In this document: one piece after another, positions 21,965 through 30,070 of the stretch
How the letters are laid out: each line of letters opens with the position of its first letter
How positions within the stretch are numbered: the first letter of the stretch is position 1
NCBI RefSeq assembly: GCF_019977295.1
Contig: NZ_AP024651.1
Location: 3,348,001 to 3,412,000, forward strand
Direction of reading: 5' to 3'
DNA length: 64,000 bases
DNA from: Arthrobacter sp. StoSoilB20
GTDB lineage: Bacteria; Actinomycetota; Actinomycetes; Actinomycetales; Micrococcaceae
The notes under the pieces: model-generated
Databases searched by the model: none
Seen by the model: only the letters and a program-made list of their open reading frames with translations
Told to the model about the DNA's origin: nothing
Made by a program: the position numbers and the translations under genes

Positions 21965-22609
21965 ATGACCGACGGGGCCGCCTTTCCCTTCGTTATCGCC
22001 CTCGCCGGCTTCCTCCTAAGCCCGGCCGCCGAGTGGCTCATCTCGGCGAGGCTGCCGCGGCTCGGCAGCCTCCCTCCACTAAGGATCCGGACCACGACGG
22101 CGGCTGTCACCTCGCTGCTGTTCGGCTTGCTCGCATGGCGGTTTGGCTTTTCTCCCGAGTTGCCGGCTTTCCTTTTGTTGGCCGTTCTTGGCGTGCAACT
22201 TTCGCGGATCGACTTCGCCCTGCATTTGCTGCCCAACACCCTTATATTGATGCTTCTTGGCGGCGGGCTGCTGCTCCTTGCGGCGTCCGCGGCCCTTGCC
22301 CCTGGATGGCCGGAACTCTTCCGGGCCCTCGCAGGAGGGGCCATTTTGTTCGCAGGCTACTTAATTCTTGGCCTTCTTTCGCCCGGAAGCATCGGAATGG
22401 GCGATGTGAAGCTCGCCGCGCCCCTGGGACTGTACTTGGGGTACTTGGGTTGGCAGCAAGTACTCTTCGGGGGACTACTGGGATTCGTGGTGGGCGGGGT
22501 GCTCACGGTACTGATGTTGCGCTTGCGACGCGCGGAAAAGCCTAAGGAAACAGCCCACGGACCGGCAATGATCATCGCGGCCATCAGCGTTGCCCTGGTC
22601 ATGAACTGA
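21965..22609 (+). CDS. tadV: Prepilin peptidase (type IV leader peptidase, TadV/CpaA type)
   Basis: 214 residues with about six hydrophobic segments. It removes the leader of Flp prepilin at the inner face of the membrane. The two catalytic aspartates of the A24 family are seen: Asp83 in SRIDFALHLLPN and Asp147 in GSIGMGDVKLAAPLG. The N-terminal zinc-binding methyltransferase half of PilD is absent, as expected for the short TadV/CpaA type. It opens the tad locus, 322 bases before the pilin gene. Confidence 0.9.
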   Translation: MTDGAAFPFVIALAGFLLSPAAEWLISARLPRLGSLPPLRIRTTTAAVTSLLFGLLAWRFGFSPELPAFLLLAVLGVQLSRIDFALHLLPNTLILMLLGGGLLLLAASAALAPGWPELFRALAGGAILFAGYLILGLLSPGSIGMGDVKLAAPLGLYLGYLGWQQVLFGGLLGFVVGGVLTVLMLRLRRAEKPKETAHGPAMIIAAISVALVMN

Positions 22610-22931
22610 CCTGACTGGGTACGCACTTAACTCCGGGTCTGCCACTCCCCCAATTAATAAGGCAGCTTTCGAAACCAAGTAGTTTCGACCCCTTTTTACT
22701 CCAGAACTGAGTACTGGCCACCTTCTTTGAGTGGCCGCGGGTAGCGAGCCCTCCCGCAAGTCGAGTACGGCTACGCATTGTCGCAGCTGCCTCCCAGGGT
22801 GAATTCTTATCTCATCGAATTCCGGACCGCTAAAGGCAACATGGGGGTAGTTCGGAAGTCGAAGCAAATTCCGATAATTTGCTGGACCTATAACCTGTTT
22901 CGCAAATCATTTTTCTGGGAAGGATTTTCCA
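22610..22931 (+). promoter_or_regulatory. Leader and probable promoter region of the Flp pilin gene
   Basis: No gene is supported in these 322 bases. TCGAAAC-N6-GTTTCGA (22669-22688) followed by CCCCTTTTT is a weak intrinsic terminator for the peptidase gene. A perfect inverted repeat GCAAATT-N5-AATTTGC spans 22864-22882, and a -10-like TATAAC lies at 22889-22894. The repeat overlaps the position expected for a -35 box, so it could be an operator. AAGGA at 22920-22924 is the pilin ribosome site. Confidence 0.45.
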
Positions 22932-23126
22932 ATGTCTGCTTTTATGCTTTCTGTTACCTCGTACATTGCCGGCGTCAAGGCCCGCCTCACCTCCGAAGAG
23001 AAGGGCGCGACGATGGTTGAATACGGCATCATGGTCGCCGGCATCGCGGCACTTTGCATCTTCGCCGTATTTGCCCTCGGCAACCAGGTACTGGCGCTCT
23101 TCAACGGCCTCGACCTCACCCCGTAG
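22932..23126 (+). CDS. flp: Flp family type IVb pilin
   Basis: A 64-residue prepilin. A 25-residue leader ends in EEKG. The mature part begins ATMVEYGIMVAGIAAL, with the family Glu5-Tyr6 pair, followed by one hydrophobic segment. After cleavage by the peptidase encoded upstream it should polymerise into the Flp pilus fibre on the cell surface. An AAGGA box precedes the ATG. A perfect 14-bp hairpin just after the stop probably stabilises or ends a short pilin message, giving much more pilin than assembly proteins. Confidence 0.92.
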   Translation: MSAFMLSVTSYIAGVKARLTSEEKGATMVEYGIMVAGIAALCIFAVFALGNQVLALFNGLDLTP

Positions 23127-23136
23127 CGGTATCAAC

Positions 23137-23176
23137 TTTGGTTGGTCTCGGCATCGATGAGTCGAGACCAACCAAA
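23137..23176 (+). terminator. Hairpin between flp and the downstream tad genes
   Basis: Perfect arms TTTGGTTGGTCTCG (23137-23150) and its complement (23163-23176) around a 12-base loop, then CTTCTTTAAC. The U-run is weak, so partial read-through into tadE is likely. Confidence 0.75.
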
Positions 23177-23220
23177 CTTCTTTAACACGGTTTCTACCCG
23201 GATCTGGGACTGGAGAGAAC

Positions 23221-23628
23221 ATGAAATCGGAGACAAGGGAACGAGGGGCGGCTGCCGTCGAAATGGCCATTGTGCTTCCCCTGCTGTTGTTGATTCTCCT
23301 GGGAATCATGGAGTTTGGGCGCGCGTACAATGTCCAGGTTTCCCTGACACAAGCAGCTCGCGAAGGCGCCCGCTACGCCGCAGTTCACTATGACGAAGGT
23401 GCCCTGGACGTTACAGGAGCAGCCCTGGCCGGAGCGCCGGCTCTTGAAGGCCTGGGCGTCACCGTCACCAACAATGCGTCCAGTTGTGCACCTGGATCAA
23501 ACGTCGAAGTAACAACCAGCGTGTCACTTCCCTCCATGTCAGGATTCTTGGACTCAGGCTTCTTCGGTCCTTCCGGAATATTTCCACTGAACATGACAGG
23601 GGTCGGGGTGATGAGATGCGGTGGCTAA
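23221..23628 (+). CDS. tadE: TadE-like pseudopilin
   Basis: 135 residues. The N-terminus RERGAAAVEMAIVLPLLLLI is a TadE domain: a short charged leader with a Glu-containing hydrophobic helix like that of pseudopilins. EFGRAYNVQVSLTQAAREGA follows, as in the family. Two cysteines (SSCAPG and MRCGG) may form a disulfide outside the cell. TadE is thought to be a minor pilin needed for Flp pilus assembly. Its last 13 bases overlap the next gene. Confidence 0.87.
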   Translation: MKSETRERGAAAVEMAIVLPLLLLILLGIMEFGRAYNVQVSLTQAAREGARYAAVHYDEGALDVTGAALAGAPALEGLGVTVTNNASSCAPGSNVEVTTSVSLPSMSGFLDSGFFGPSGIFPLNMTGVGVMRCGG

Positions 23629-24653
23629 TTCAAATTTCACGGAGGATCCGCGCAACAACTGACAAGGACAGTAGTGAACGTGGCGCCACCACCGTCATTG
23701 TTGCCGGCATGATGGTCGCACTCCTGGGATTCGCAGCCCTGGCTGTAGATGTCGGAGCACTCTATGCCGAGAAGGCACAGCTCCAGAACGGGGCGGACGC
23801 TGCGGCCCTCGCCGTTGCGACAGATTGCGCCGAAGGCAGCTGCGCCAACAGCAGCTCCACTGCCAATAGCTTCGCAAATGACAACGCGAACGATTCGACC
23901 AGCGGTGCAACTGTGACATTTCCCGCTTCCACGACAGTCCGCGTTGTGACGAATGCCCGGGACACCAACGGACAAAACAGCTTCTCACTGTTCTTCGCCC
24001 GGGTTCTGGGTGTCGAAACCGAACAGGTCGGGGCTTTGGCTGAGGCTTCGTGGGGCGCGCCCACCAGCGCAACGACGTTGCCTTGGACGGTGAGCGAATG
24101 TGTCTTCAAGAAGTACTTGTCGCCTGCCCAGTTGGCCTCATTGAACTCAACCGGGAACTTCTCAGGTGACCCCGTTCCAACACACGTGACCTTAAGATAT
24201 GACACAAATGCACCCGCAGTTGGTGGATGTGTTGCTCAAAACGGCTATCAGCCCGGGGGCTTTGGATGGCTGGCAACCAACTCCGGCTGCACCACGGATA
24301 TCTCCATTAGTGCTGCCGTCCAGGGTCAACCTGGGAACCACTTTCCCAACGGGGCGACCTGCGCATCCGCGCTTGCCCACATCATGGATCAACCCGCGTT
24401 GATTCCGCTCTTCAAGACGGCGGCCCAGAACGGCAACAAGACGAAGTACACACTGGTGGGTTTCGCAGCCTTCCAAGTGACTGGGTACAAGTTCGATGGC
24501 GGCCAAAACCTGGACCCGGCTGCTCCAAGCTGCACCAACAATTGCAGGGCTATCCAGGGATTCTTTTCCCGCTTCGTGACTCTCGAAGAAGGTTCGCAGG
24601 TTTCGGGCGGCATCCCCAACTATGGAGCGTCGGTCGTGACGCTCACCGAGTAA
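23616..24653 (+). CDS. TadG-related pilus assembly protein
   Basis: 345 residues from ATG 23616, which overlaps the tadE end by 13 bases. An N-terminal membrane anchor (ERGATTVIVAGMMVALLGFA) is followed by DVGALYAEKAQLQNGADAAA, the TadE/TadG N-terminal pattern. A long extracytoplasmic domain with several cysteines follows (TDCAEGSC, SECVFKK, SCTNNCR). No von Willebrand A domain is evident, so it is TadG-like only at the N-terminus. A longer frame to 23484 overlaps tadE in another frame and is not credible. Confidence 0.8.
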   Translation: MRWLIQISRRIRATTDKDSSERGATTVIVAGMMVALLGFAALAVDVGALYAEKAQLQNGADAAALAVATDCAEGSCANSSSTANSFANDNANDSTSGATVTFPASTTVRVVTNARDTNGQNSFSLFFARVLGVETEQVGALAEASWGAPTSATTLPWTVSECVFKKYLSPAQLASLNSTGNFSGDPVPTHVTLRYDTNAPAVGGCVAQNGYQPGGFGWLATNSGCTTDISISAAVQGQPGNHFPNGATCASALAHIMDQPALIPLFKTAAQNGNKTKYTLVGFAAFQVTGYKFDGGQNLDPAAPSCTNNCRAIQGFFSRFVTLEEGSQVSGGIPNYGASVVTLTE

Positions 24654-24708
24654 ATGCTCAACGAGCGTCTACTAAGGAACCTCACGAGAACTCGAAGGGA
24701 GTTACAAA

Positions 24709-25476
24709 GTGAAAACACGCCTACTGGGAGGCATTGCTGCACTGCTTTTGGCAGTCATTGGCACCGTCTTGCTGGTCACCTATGTTCAGGGGGCCGACAA
24801 GCGGGCGCAGCAAGGGCTTGATCCCGTATCAGTACTTGTTGTTAAAGAACGCATTCCCGCCGGCACCAAGGCAGAGGAGCTTCAATCCAAGCTCAAAACC
24901 GAAACCTTGCCGCAGTCAGCAGTTGCACCAGGCACCATTAGCGCCCTCACTGATCAAAAGGGCAAAGTTACCTCTTCGGATCTTCAACCCGGGGAACAGT
25001 TGTTGGGAGTCAAGCTGGTCAGCCCCAAGGAACTTGTCCCTGGAACTGTTCCTGTCCCGGAGGGCTTGCAGGAAGCAACCTTTGTTCTTGCTCCGGAGCG
25101 CATGCTCGGAGGGCGGGTTGAGGCCGGGGATACAGTGACTGTCTTCGCCTCCTTCAAACTGGACGAGGCTGTCCCTGCAGGAGCCAATCTGCCCGCAGGT
25201 ATGACGGGCTGGAAAGACTTCACTGAGCTCCTTTATCACGACGTCCTGGTCACCGCGGTTCAGCAGGCGGCCCCCGATGCCGAAAAGTCAGCCGGCACTG
25301 AAAAGGCCGTCGCACTTCCCAACGGTTCGGCGTACGTCACGGTGGCCCTGAGCGACGCCAACGCCGCCAAGATGGTTTTTGGTGCAGAGTTCGGCACTCT
25401 TTGGCTTTCCAAGCAGACAGACAAGACCGCCAAGAGCGATCCCCCAACCACCACGTTTGGAGGGCTGGTCCAATGA
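24709..25476 (+). CDS. cpaB: Flp pilus assembly protein CpaB/RcpC
   Basis: 255 residues starting at GTG 24709. One N-terminal transmembrane helix (GGIAALLLAVIGTVLLVTYV) is followed by a SAF domain (VLVVKERIPAGTKAEEL) and an RcpC-like region (FVLAPERMLGGRVEAGDTVTV). It is a periplasmic/extracytoplasmic assembly factor that in Gram-negatives sits near the secretin; its role in a single-membrane cell is uncertain. Its stop overlaps the next ATG by 4 bases. Confidence 0.88.
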   Translation: MKTRLLGGIAALLLAVIGTVLLVTYVQGADKRAQQGLDPVSVLVVKERIPAGTKAEELQSKLKTETLPQSAVAPGTISALTDQKGKVTSSDLQPGEQLLGVKLVSPKELVPGTVPVPEGLQEATFVLAPERMLGGRVEAGDTVTVFASFKLDEAVPAGANLPAGMTGWKDFTELLYHDVLVTAVQQAAPDAEKSAGTEKAVALPNGSAYVTVALSDANAAKMVFGAEFGTLWLSKQTDKTAKSDPPTTTFGGLVQ

Positions 25477-26672
25477 GCCGCTTCGTAGCCATCACCGCCG
25501 TCCGGGACTTTGAAGCCCGGATTCGACAAGCCATTTCCGGAGCCCTGCATGGTGAGCTACAAACATTGTCACCCGCCGTGCTCCAAGCCGGCACCGACGA
25601 TATTTTCGAGCAACTGACTGGAGCCCCGCCTGAAGTCATGATCCTCGGCCCTGGCGTCAATCCCGACGATGCCTTCAAACTGGCCACAGTGATTGACCTT
25701 CAGTATCCCGAAATCAGCCTGCTGATGGTCGCCGAACCAACTGCGGACGTTGTCCTAAAAGCCATGCATGCCGGAGTCCGGGACGTGGTGGCACCTGAAG
25801 CCGACGTCAACGAGCTTCGCGTCCTCTTGGAGCGTGCTTGCTTGGCAGCTGCCAGCCGGCGACGCGGAATGAAGCCTGCTGCCGAATCCGGGCAGGAGCG
25901 TGGCCGGGTCATTGCCGTCATGTCGCCTAAAGGTGGCGTAGGCAAGACAACCGTTGCCACCAACCTGGCCATCGGGCTGGGCACAGTCGCACCTATGAGC
26001 GTGGTGATCGTGGACCTGGATTTGCAATTCGGAGATGTTGCCTCCGGCCTCTTGCTGGAACCGGAACACTCCATCACCGAAGCCGTGCACGGAGCAGCAG
26101 CCCAGGACTCGATGGTGCTGAAGGCGTTCTTGACAGTCCATCCCGCTGGAATCTATGCCCTGTGTGCTCCTCAAAAGCCATCGGATTCGGACTACATCAC
26201 CGCCGAACACGTGACCCGGCTCCTTAACCAATTGGCTACCGAGTTCAAGTACGTCGTGGTGGACACCGCACCGGGTCTTGGTGAACACTGCCTGGCGACC
26301 CTGGAGTTGGCTACTGACGGCGTCTGGGTCTGCGGGATGGATGTTCCGAGTATCAGGGGTCTCCGGAAGTGCTTCAGTGTGCTGAAGGAGCTCCAGCTCT
26401 TACCTCAAGGACGCCACACCGTCCTGAACTTCGCGGACAGGAAGAGCGGTCTTTCCGTCCAGGATGTTGAGGCCACCATAGGTGTTCCCATTGACACCGT
26501 GATACCTCGTTCAAAGACACTTCCCTACTCCACGAATCGCGGCATTCCTGTCCTTCAAGGCACCGCCAGGGACGCCTCAATCAAAGGGCTGCGGAAACTG
26601 GTGCAACGATTCGATCCTCAGTTGGAATCAACGCCCCAAACCAAACTGCACCGGAGGGTGGTGGTGTCGTGA
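25473..26672 (+). CDS. cpaE: CpaE/TadZ-like pilus localisation ATPase
   Basis: 399 residues. The first 130 or so form a receiver-like domain (EVMILGPGVNPDDAFKLATV, MHAGVRDVVAPEAD). A MinD/ParA-type ATPase follows, with a deviant Walker A SPKGGVGKTTVATNLAIGL near residue 150 and VVIVDLDLQFGDVASGLLLE. TadZ proteins place the pilus machine at its site in the cell. ATG 25473 overlaps the cpaB stop and GTG 26669 of cpaF overlaps this gene's stop, both by 4 bases, so the three genes are translationally coupled. Confidence 0.88.
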   Translation: MSRFVAITAVRDFEARIRQAISGALHGELQTLSPAVLQAGTDDIFEQLTGAPPEVMILGPGVNPDDAFKLATVIDLQYPEISLLMVAEPTADVVLKAMHAGVRDVVAPEADVNELRVLLERACLAAASRRRGMKPAAESGQERGRVIAVMSPKGGVGKTTVATNLAIGLGTVAPMSVVIVDLDLQFGDVASGLLLEPEHSITEAVHGAAAQDSMVLKAFLTVHPAGIYALCAPQKPSDSDYITAEHVTRLLNQLATEFKYVVVDTAPGLGEHCLATLELATDGVWVCGMDVPSIRGLRKCFSVLKELQLLPQGRHTVLNFADRKSGLSVQDVEATIGVPIDTVIPRSKTLPYSTNRGIPVLQGTARDASIKGLRKLVQRFDPQLESTPQTKLHRRVVVS

Positions 26673-28111
26673 AACTGTCTGAGAGGCTTTCAAAAAACAA
26701 CCCACTCCATGCAGTTGGCTCCACAGTATCCGAATCGGGAGATTTCACCTCAGGCGGAAACGGGGGCGGATCACCGTCCAATTCGTCACCGATCCTGGGG
26801 GGTACCCCTACCGCTCCGGCAGTGGATGCACTGGCGGGACTCAAACAGCGCGCCGCCTCTTCGCTCTTCACACGCCTCGGAAACCGGATGGGCGATACGT
26901 CATCGACTGAAGAGGACCTGCGGTCCTTTGCGGTAGAGGAACTCTCGGCCGTTATCGATGATGAGCAGGTACCTCTATCCCCTGAGGAACGTCGGAGGCT
27001 TATTCGCGAGATTTCCGACGAAGTCATGGGCTACGGTCCATTGCAGCGATTGCTGGAGGACCCCTCCGTCACCGAAGTCATGGTGAACCGCTTTGACCAG
27101 ATCTACGTGGAGAGACATGGACAGCTGGCGTTGACAGAGCTGCAGTTCAGTTCAGATGAGCATCTGCGGAAAGTCATCGAGAGGATCGTTTCGAAGGTCG
27201 GCCGCCGTATTGACGAGTCGTCCCCCTTGGTGGATGCCCGTCTGGAAGACGGCTCCCGTGTCAACGCGATCATTCCCCCCTTGGCTGTCAATGGCCCTTC
27301 GCTGACCATCAGGAAATTCAGCCACGTTCCACTGACTGTGCGGAACCTCATCGAATGGGGATCCATGAGCCAGGAAATCGCCGAGCTGCTGAGTGCGTGC
27401 GTCCGGGCAAGATTAAATGTCATCGTCTCCGGCGGCACAGGCACCGGAAAGACGACACTGCTCAACGTGCTGTCCTCCTTCATTCCCGAATCCGACCGAA
27501 TCGTCACCATCGAGGACGCGGTGGAGCTGCAGCTCCAGCAACGCCACGTCGTCCGCTTGGAGAGCAGGCCACCCAATATCGAAGGCAAGGGAGCCATCTC
27601 CATCCGGGACCTCGTGCGGAATTCGCTCCGTATGCGCCCTGACAGAATCATCGTTGGTGAGGTTCGTGGAGGCGAGTCTTTGGACATGCTGCAGGCAATG
27701 AACACTGGTCACGACGGATCGCTGTCCACCGTCCATGCCAACTCCCCCCGCGATGCAATTGCCCGTTTGGAGACGCTGGTGCTCATGGCCGGAATGGATC
27801 TCCCGCTTAGGGCAATCCGCGAGCAAGTGTCCTCCGCCGTGGACCTCATTGTTCAAGTGACCCGCCTGCGCGATGGGAGCCGACGGATAACCCACCTCAC
27901 GGAGGTGCAAGGGATGGAAGGCGACGTCGTGACGCTGCAGGATGCTTTCCTCTTCGATTACTCCGCAGGCTTGGACGCCCAAGGCCGCTTCCTGGGCAAA
28001 GCCATTCCCACAGGTATTCGACCCCGCTTCCTGGACCGCTTTGGGGAACTCGGCATCCAGGTATCGCCGGCGACCTTCGGTGTCACGTCAATACCGGCAG
28101 GGAGGCGATAA
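26669..28111 (+). CDS. cpaF: Flp pilus secretion ATPase CpaF/TadA
   Basis: 480 residues. An N-terminal variable region of about 90 residues precedes a full type II/IV secretion ATPase core. The core has a Walker A VSGGTGTGKTTLLN, an Asp box region IVTIEDAVELQLQQRHVVRL, a Walker B RIIVGEVRGGESLDML and a His box TGHDGSLSTVHANSPRDA. It powers pilus extension, and in some Tad systems retraction, from the cytoplasmic face. It starts with GTG and ends with a TAATG junction to the next gene. Confidence 0.94.
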   Translation: MKLSERLSKNNPLHAVGSTVSESGDFTSGGNGGGSPSNSSPILGGTPTAPAVDALAGLKQRAASSLFTRLGNRMGDTSSTEEDLRSFAVEELSAVIDDEQVPLSPEERRRLIREISDEVMGYGPLQRLLEDPSVTEVMVNRFDQIYVERHGQLALTELQFSSDEHLRKVIERIVSKVGRRIDESSPLVDARLEDGSRVNAIIPPLAVNGPSLTIRKFSHVPLTVRNLIEWGSMSQEIAELLSACVRARLNVIVSGGTGTGKTTLLNVLSSFIPESDRIVTIEDAVELQLQQRHVVRLESRPPNIEGKGAISIRDLVRNSLRMRPDRIIVGEVRGGESLDMLQAMNTGHDGSLSTVHANSPRDAIARLETLVLMAGMDLPLRAIREQVSSAVDLIVQVTRLRDGSRRITHLTEVQGMEGDVVTLQDAFLFDYSAGLDAQGRFLGKAIPTGIRPRFLDRFGELGIQVSPATFGVTSIPAGRR

Positions 28112-29055
28112 TGATGGATTCTCCAGCCCTCTTCGGTCTAGCCATCGCGTTGTGCATGGCAGCTCTCGTTCTCCTGGTGGCCGTCGTACTGAAACCCCGG
28201 AACGGCCCTATCCCGGTCGAGCGCCGCCGTGCCGAATTGCCGCAGGACAGTTCGGCAGTAGGGCACATCTCAGAGTCCGCAGTTCGCATCGTTGAAATCT
28301 TCATCGGTAAATCCGGCGGTCCTTTCAACCGCGAGGTTCTCTACAGGGCAGGCGTCAAACAGGCGCCCGCAGACGTGACTGTCATTGTCGTCATCGCAGC
28401 CCTGATCCTCGGCGCCCTGGGCTGGTTACTGGCCAGCCCCGTTGTCGGCATCCTCCTTGCCCTGGCTGCTCCTATTGGCGCCAAATTGATGCTTGTCCTT
28501 AAGACAGAGAAGCGCCGGGGCAAATTCGAGATGCAACTAACGGATACGATCCAGATGCTGATCGGCGGCCTGCGGGTAGGCCATAGCATCATGAGGTCCT
28601 TGGAAGCTTCCGCCCTTGAATCACAGGCGCCGACATCGGAAGAGCTCGCCCGCATTGTCAACGAAGTAAGGATTGGCAAGGACCCTCGACGGGCCCTCGA
28701 AGAGTGCGCAGCGCGTATGGACAGCGAGGATTTCCGCTGGATAGGACAAGCCATCCAGATCAATCGCGAAGTTGGTGGGGACCTTGCGGAGGTATTGGAA
28801 CAAGTAGCGGGAACCATGCGGGAACGAAGTGAAATTAAGGGGCACGTTCGTTCTCTCAGCGCGGAAGGCAAAATGTCTGCCCTGATTCTCATGGCGTTGC
28901 CCGTTGCCGTGGCATTGGTGCTGACAGTTATCAACCCTGGCTACATCCGACTCTTCGTTGAGCGTCCATTAGGCATCGCCATGATCGTCCTGAGCCTGTT
29001 GATGTTTACCATCGGCGGTTTCTGGATGAACCGCACTGTGAAAATCAAGTTCTAG
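28111..29055 (+). CDS. tadB: TadB-like type II secretion F-domain platform protein
   Basis: 314 residues with an N-terminal hydrophobic helix, two central helices (around VIVVIAALILGALGWLLA), a cytoplasmic F domain (LTDTIQMLIGGLRVGHSI, EVGGDLAEVLEQVAGTMRER) and two C-terminal helices. Together with TadC it forms the inner-membrane platform that the CpaF ATPase drives. A GGAGG box lies inside the end of cpaF; the ATG shares one base with the cpaF stop. Confidence 0.88.
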   Translation: MMDSPALFGLAIALCMAALVLLVAVVLKPRNGPIPVERRRAELPQDSSAVGHISESAVRIVEIFIGKSGGPFNREVLYRAGVKQAPADVTVIVVIAALILGALGWLLASPVVGILLALAAPIGAKLMLVLKTEKRRGKFEMQLTDTIQMLIGGLRVGHSIMRSLEASALESQAPTSEELARIVNEVRIGKDPRRALEECAARMDSEDFRWIGQAIQINREVGGDLAEVLEQVAGTMRERSEIKGHVRSLSAEGKMSALILMALPVAVALVLTVINPGYIRLFVERPLGIAMIVLSLLMFTIGGFWMNRTVKIKF

Positions 29056-29066
29056 GAGACCCGGTC

Positions 29067-29945
29067 ATGTCACCATTTGTGTGGGCTCTTATCGCCCTCA
29101 TTATTGTGCCTTTGGCATATTTCATCTGGACGCTAACGACTGCGGACCGCAAAGGCATCGTTGCGATTCAATCCAACCTTGGTTCGGGCTTCGCTTCAGG
29201 ATCAGGTTCCATCGTGCGGCGCCCACTGGTCCTGCTCGAAGTTGCCCGAAAGCTCACTCCAGGCAGTTATGAAGCGAAACTGGATCAATGGCTGGCCCTC
29301 GCCGGGCGTCCACAATCAATGCCTCTGGGTAAACTCATCGCTTTGAAACCGACTCTGGCCCTCGCAGGAGCCGTTGGCGGAACTCTTCTGTTCTTGCTGA
29401 GCCCGGTCCCGGCCATCGTTGGGCTTGGACTGTTCCTCACCATTTTCCTTTACTTCCTGCCGGACCTCCTGATCTACAACGTCGGTATCAAACGGCAGGA
29501 TGCCATCAAGCTTGAATTTCCGAACACACTCGATCAGATGTTGATTTCCGTAGAGGCCGGCCTCGGCTTTGAATCCGCAATGGAGCGCGCATCAGCACAA
29601 GGAACCGGCCCTCTTGCGGAGGAACTTATTCGGACACTGCAGGACATCCAAGTAGGACGCCCGCGACAGGAATCCTATGACGCTCTTGCAGATCGGTGCT
29701 CGGTACCGGACGTTCGCAGTTTCGTCCTGGCCGTCATTCAGGCGGACAAGTACGGCATCGGAATAGCCAACGTACTACGCGCCCAGGCTAAGCAAGCCCG
29801 CGTGAAAAGACGGCAGAATGCCGAGGAAAAGGCCCAGAAGTTGCCGGTCAAGGTGCTTTTTCCGCTGTTGTTTTGCATCTTTCCAGTGCTGTTCATAGTC
29901 CTTCTGGGGCCAGCGGTCATCAGGATCATAGAGGCCTTTTCGTAA
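29067..29945 (+). CDS. tadC: TadC-like type II secretion F-domain platform protein
   Basis: 292 residues, the second platform protein of the locus. It has an N-terminal helix, two middle helices (LALAGAVGGTLLFLLSPVPA), an F domain (FPNTLDQMLISVEAGLGFES and YGIGIANVLRAQAKQARVKR) and a C-terminal helix (LLFCIFPVLFIVLLGPA). It starts 11 bases after tadB with a GGAGA ribosome site and is the last gene of the tad locus. Confidence 0.88.
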   Translation: MSPFVWALIALIIVPLAYFIWTLTTADRKGIVAIQSNLGSGFASGSGSIVRRPLVLLEVARKLTPGSYEAKLDQWLALAGRPQSMPLGKLIALKPTLALAGAVGGTLLFLLSPVPAIVGLGLFLTIFLYFLPDLLIYNVGIKRQDAIKLEFPNTLDQMLISVEAGLGFESAMERASAQGTGPLAEELIRTLQDIQVGRPRQESYDALADRCSVPDVRSFVLAVIQADKYGIGIANVLRAQAKQARVKRRQNAEEKAQKLPVKVLFPLLFCIFPVLFIVLLGPAVIRIIEAFS

Positions 29946-30006
29946 AGGCTCCCCCGCTGGAAATAGACCGGCACTTCGCGGATCCCAGACCACGGAGTGC
30001 CACAAC

Positions 30007-30041
30007 GGCCCCCTTCCGGTACCCAGAGCCGGGAGGGGGTC
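30007..30041. terminator. Terminator-like hairpin between tadC and truA
   Basis: Arms 30007-30019 and 30029-30041 pair over 13 positions, two of them G-T wobbles, around a 9-base loop. It lies between convergent stop codons (29945 and 30071). There is no clear U-run on either strand. Confidence 0.5.
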
Positions 30042-30070
30042 CTCCAATGCCCGGACCCCAACGGAAAGAA

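Noticed and set aside
22610..22931. Possible c-di-GMP or other riboswitch before flp
   Set aside because: No GEMM or other riboswitch consensus could be matched; only short hairpins are seen.
22778..23020. 80-codon open frame overlapping the Flp pilin gene
   Set aside because: It reads the pilin gene in another frame; the Flp pilin motif and ribosome site favour 22932-23126.
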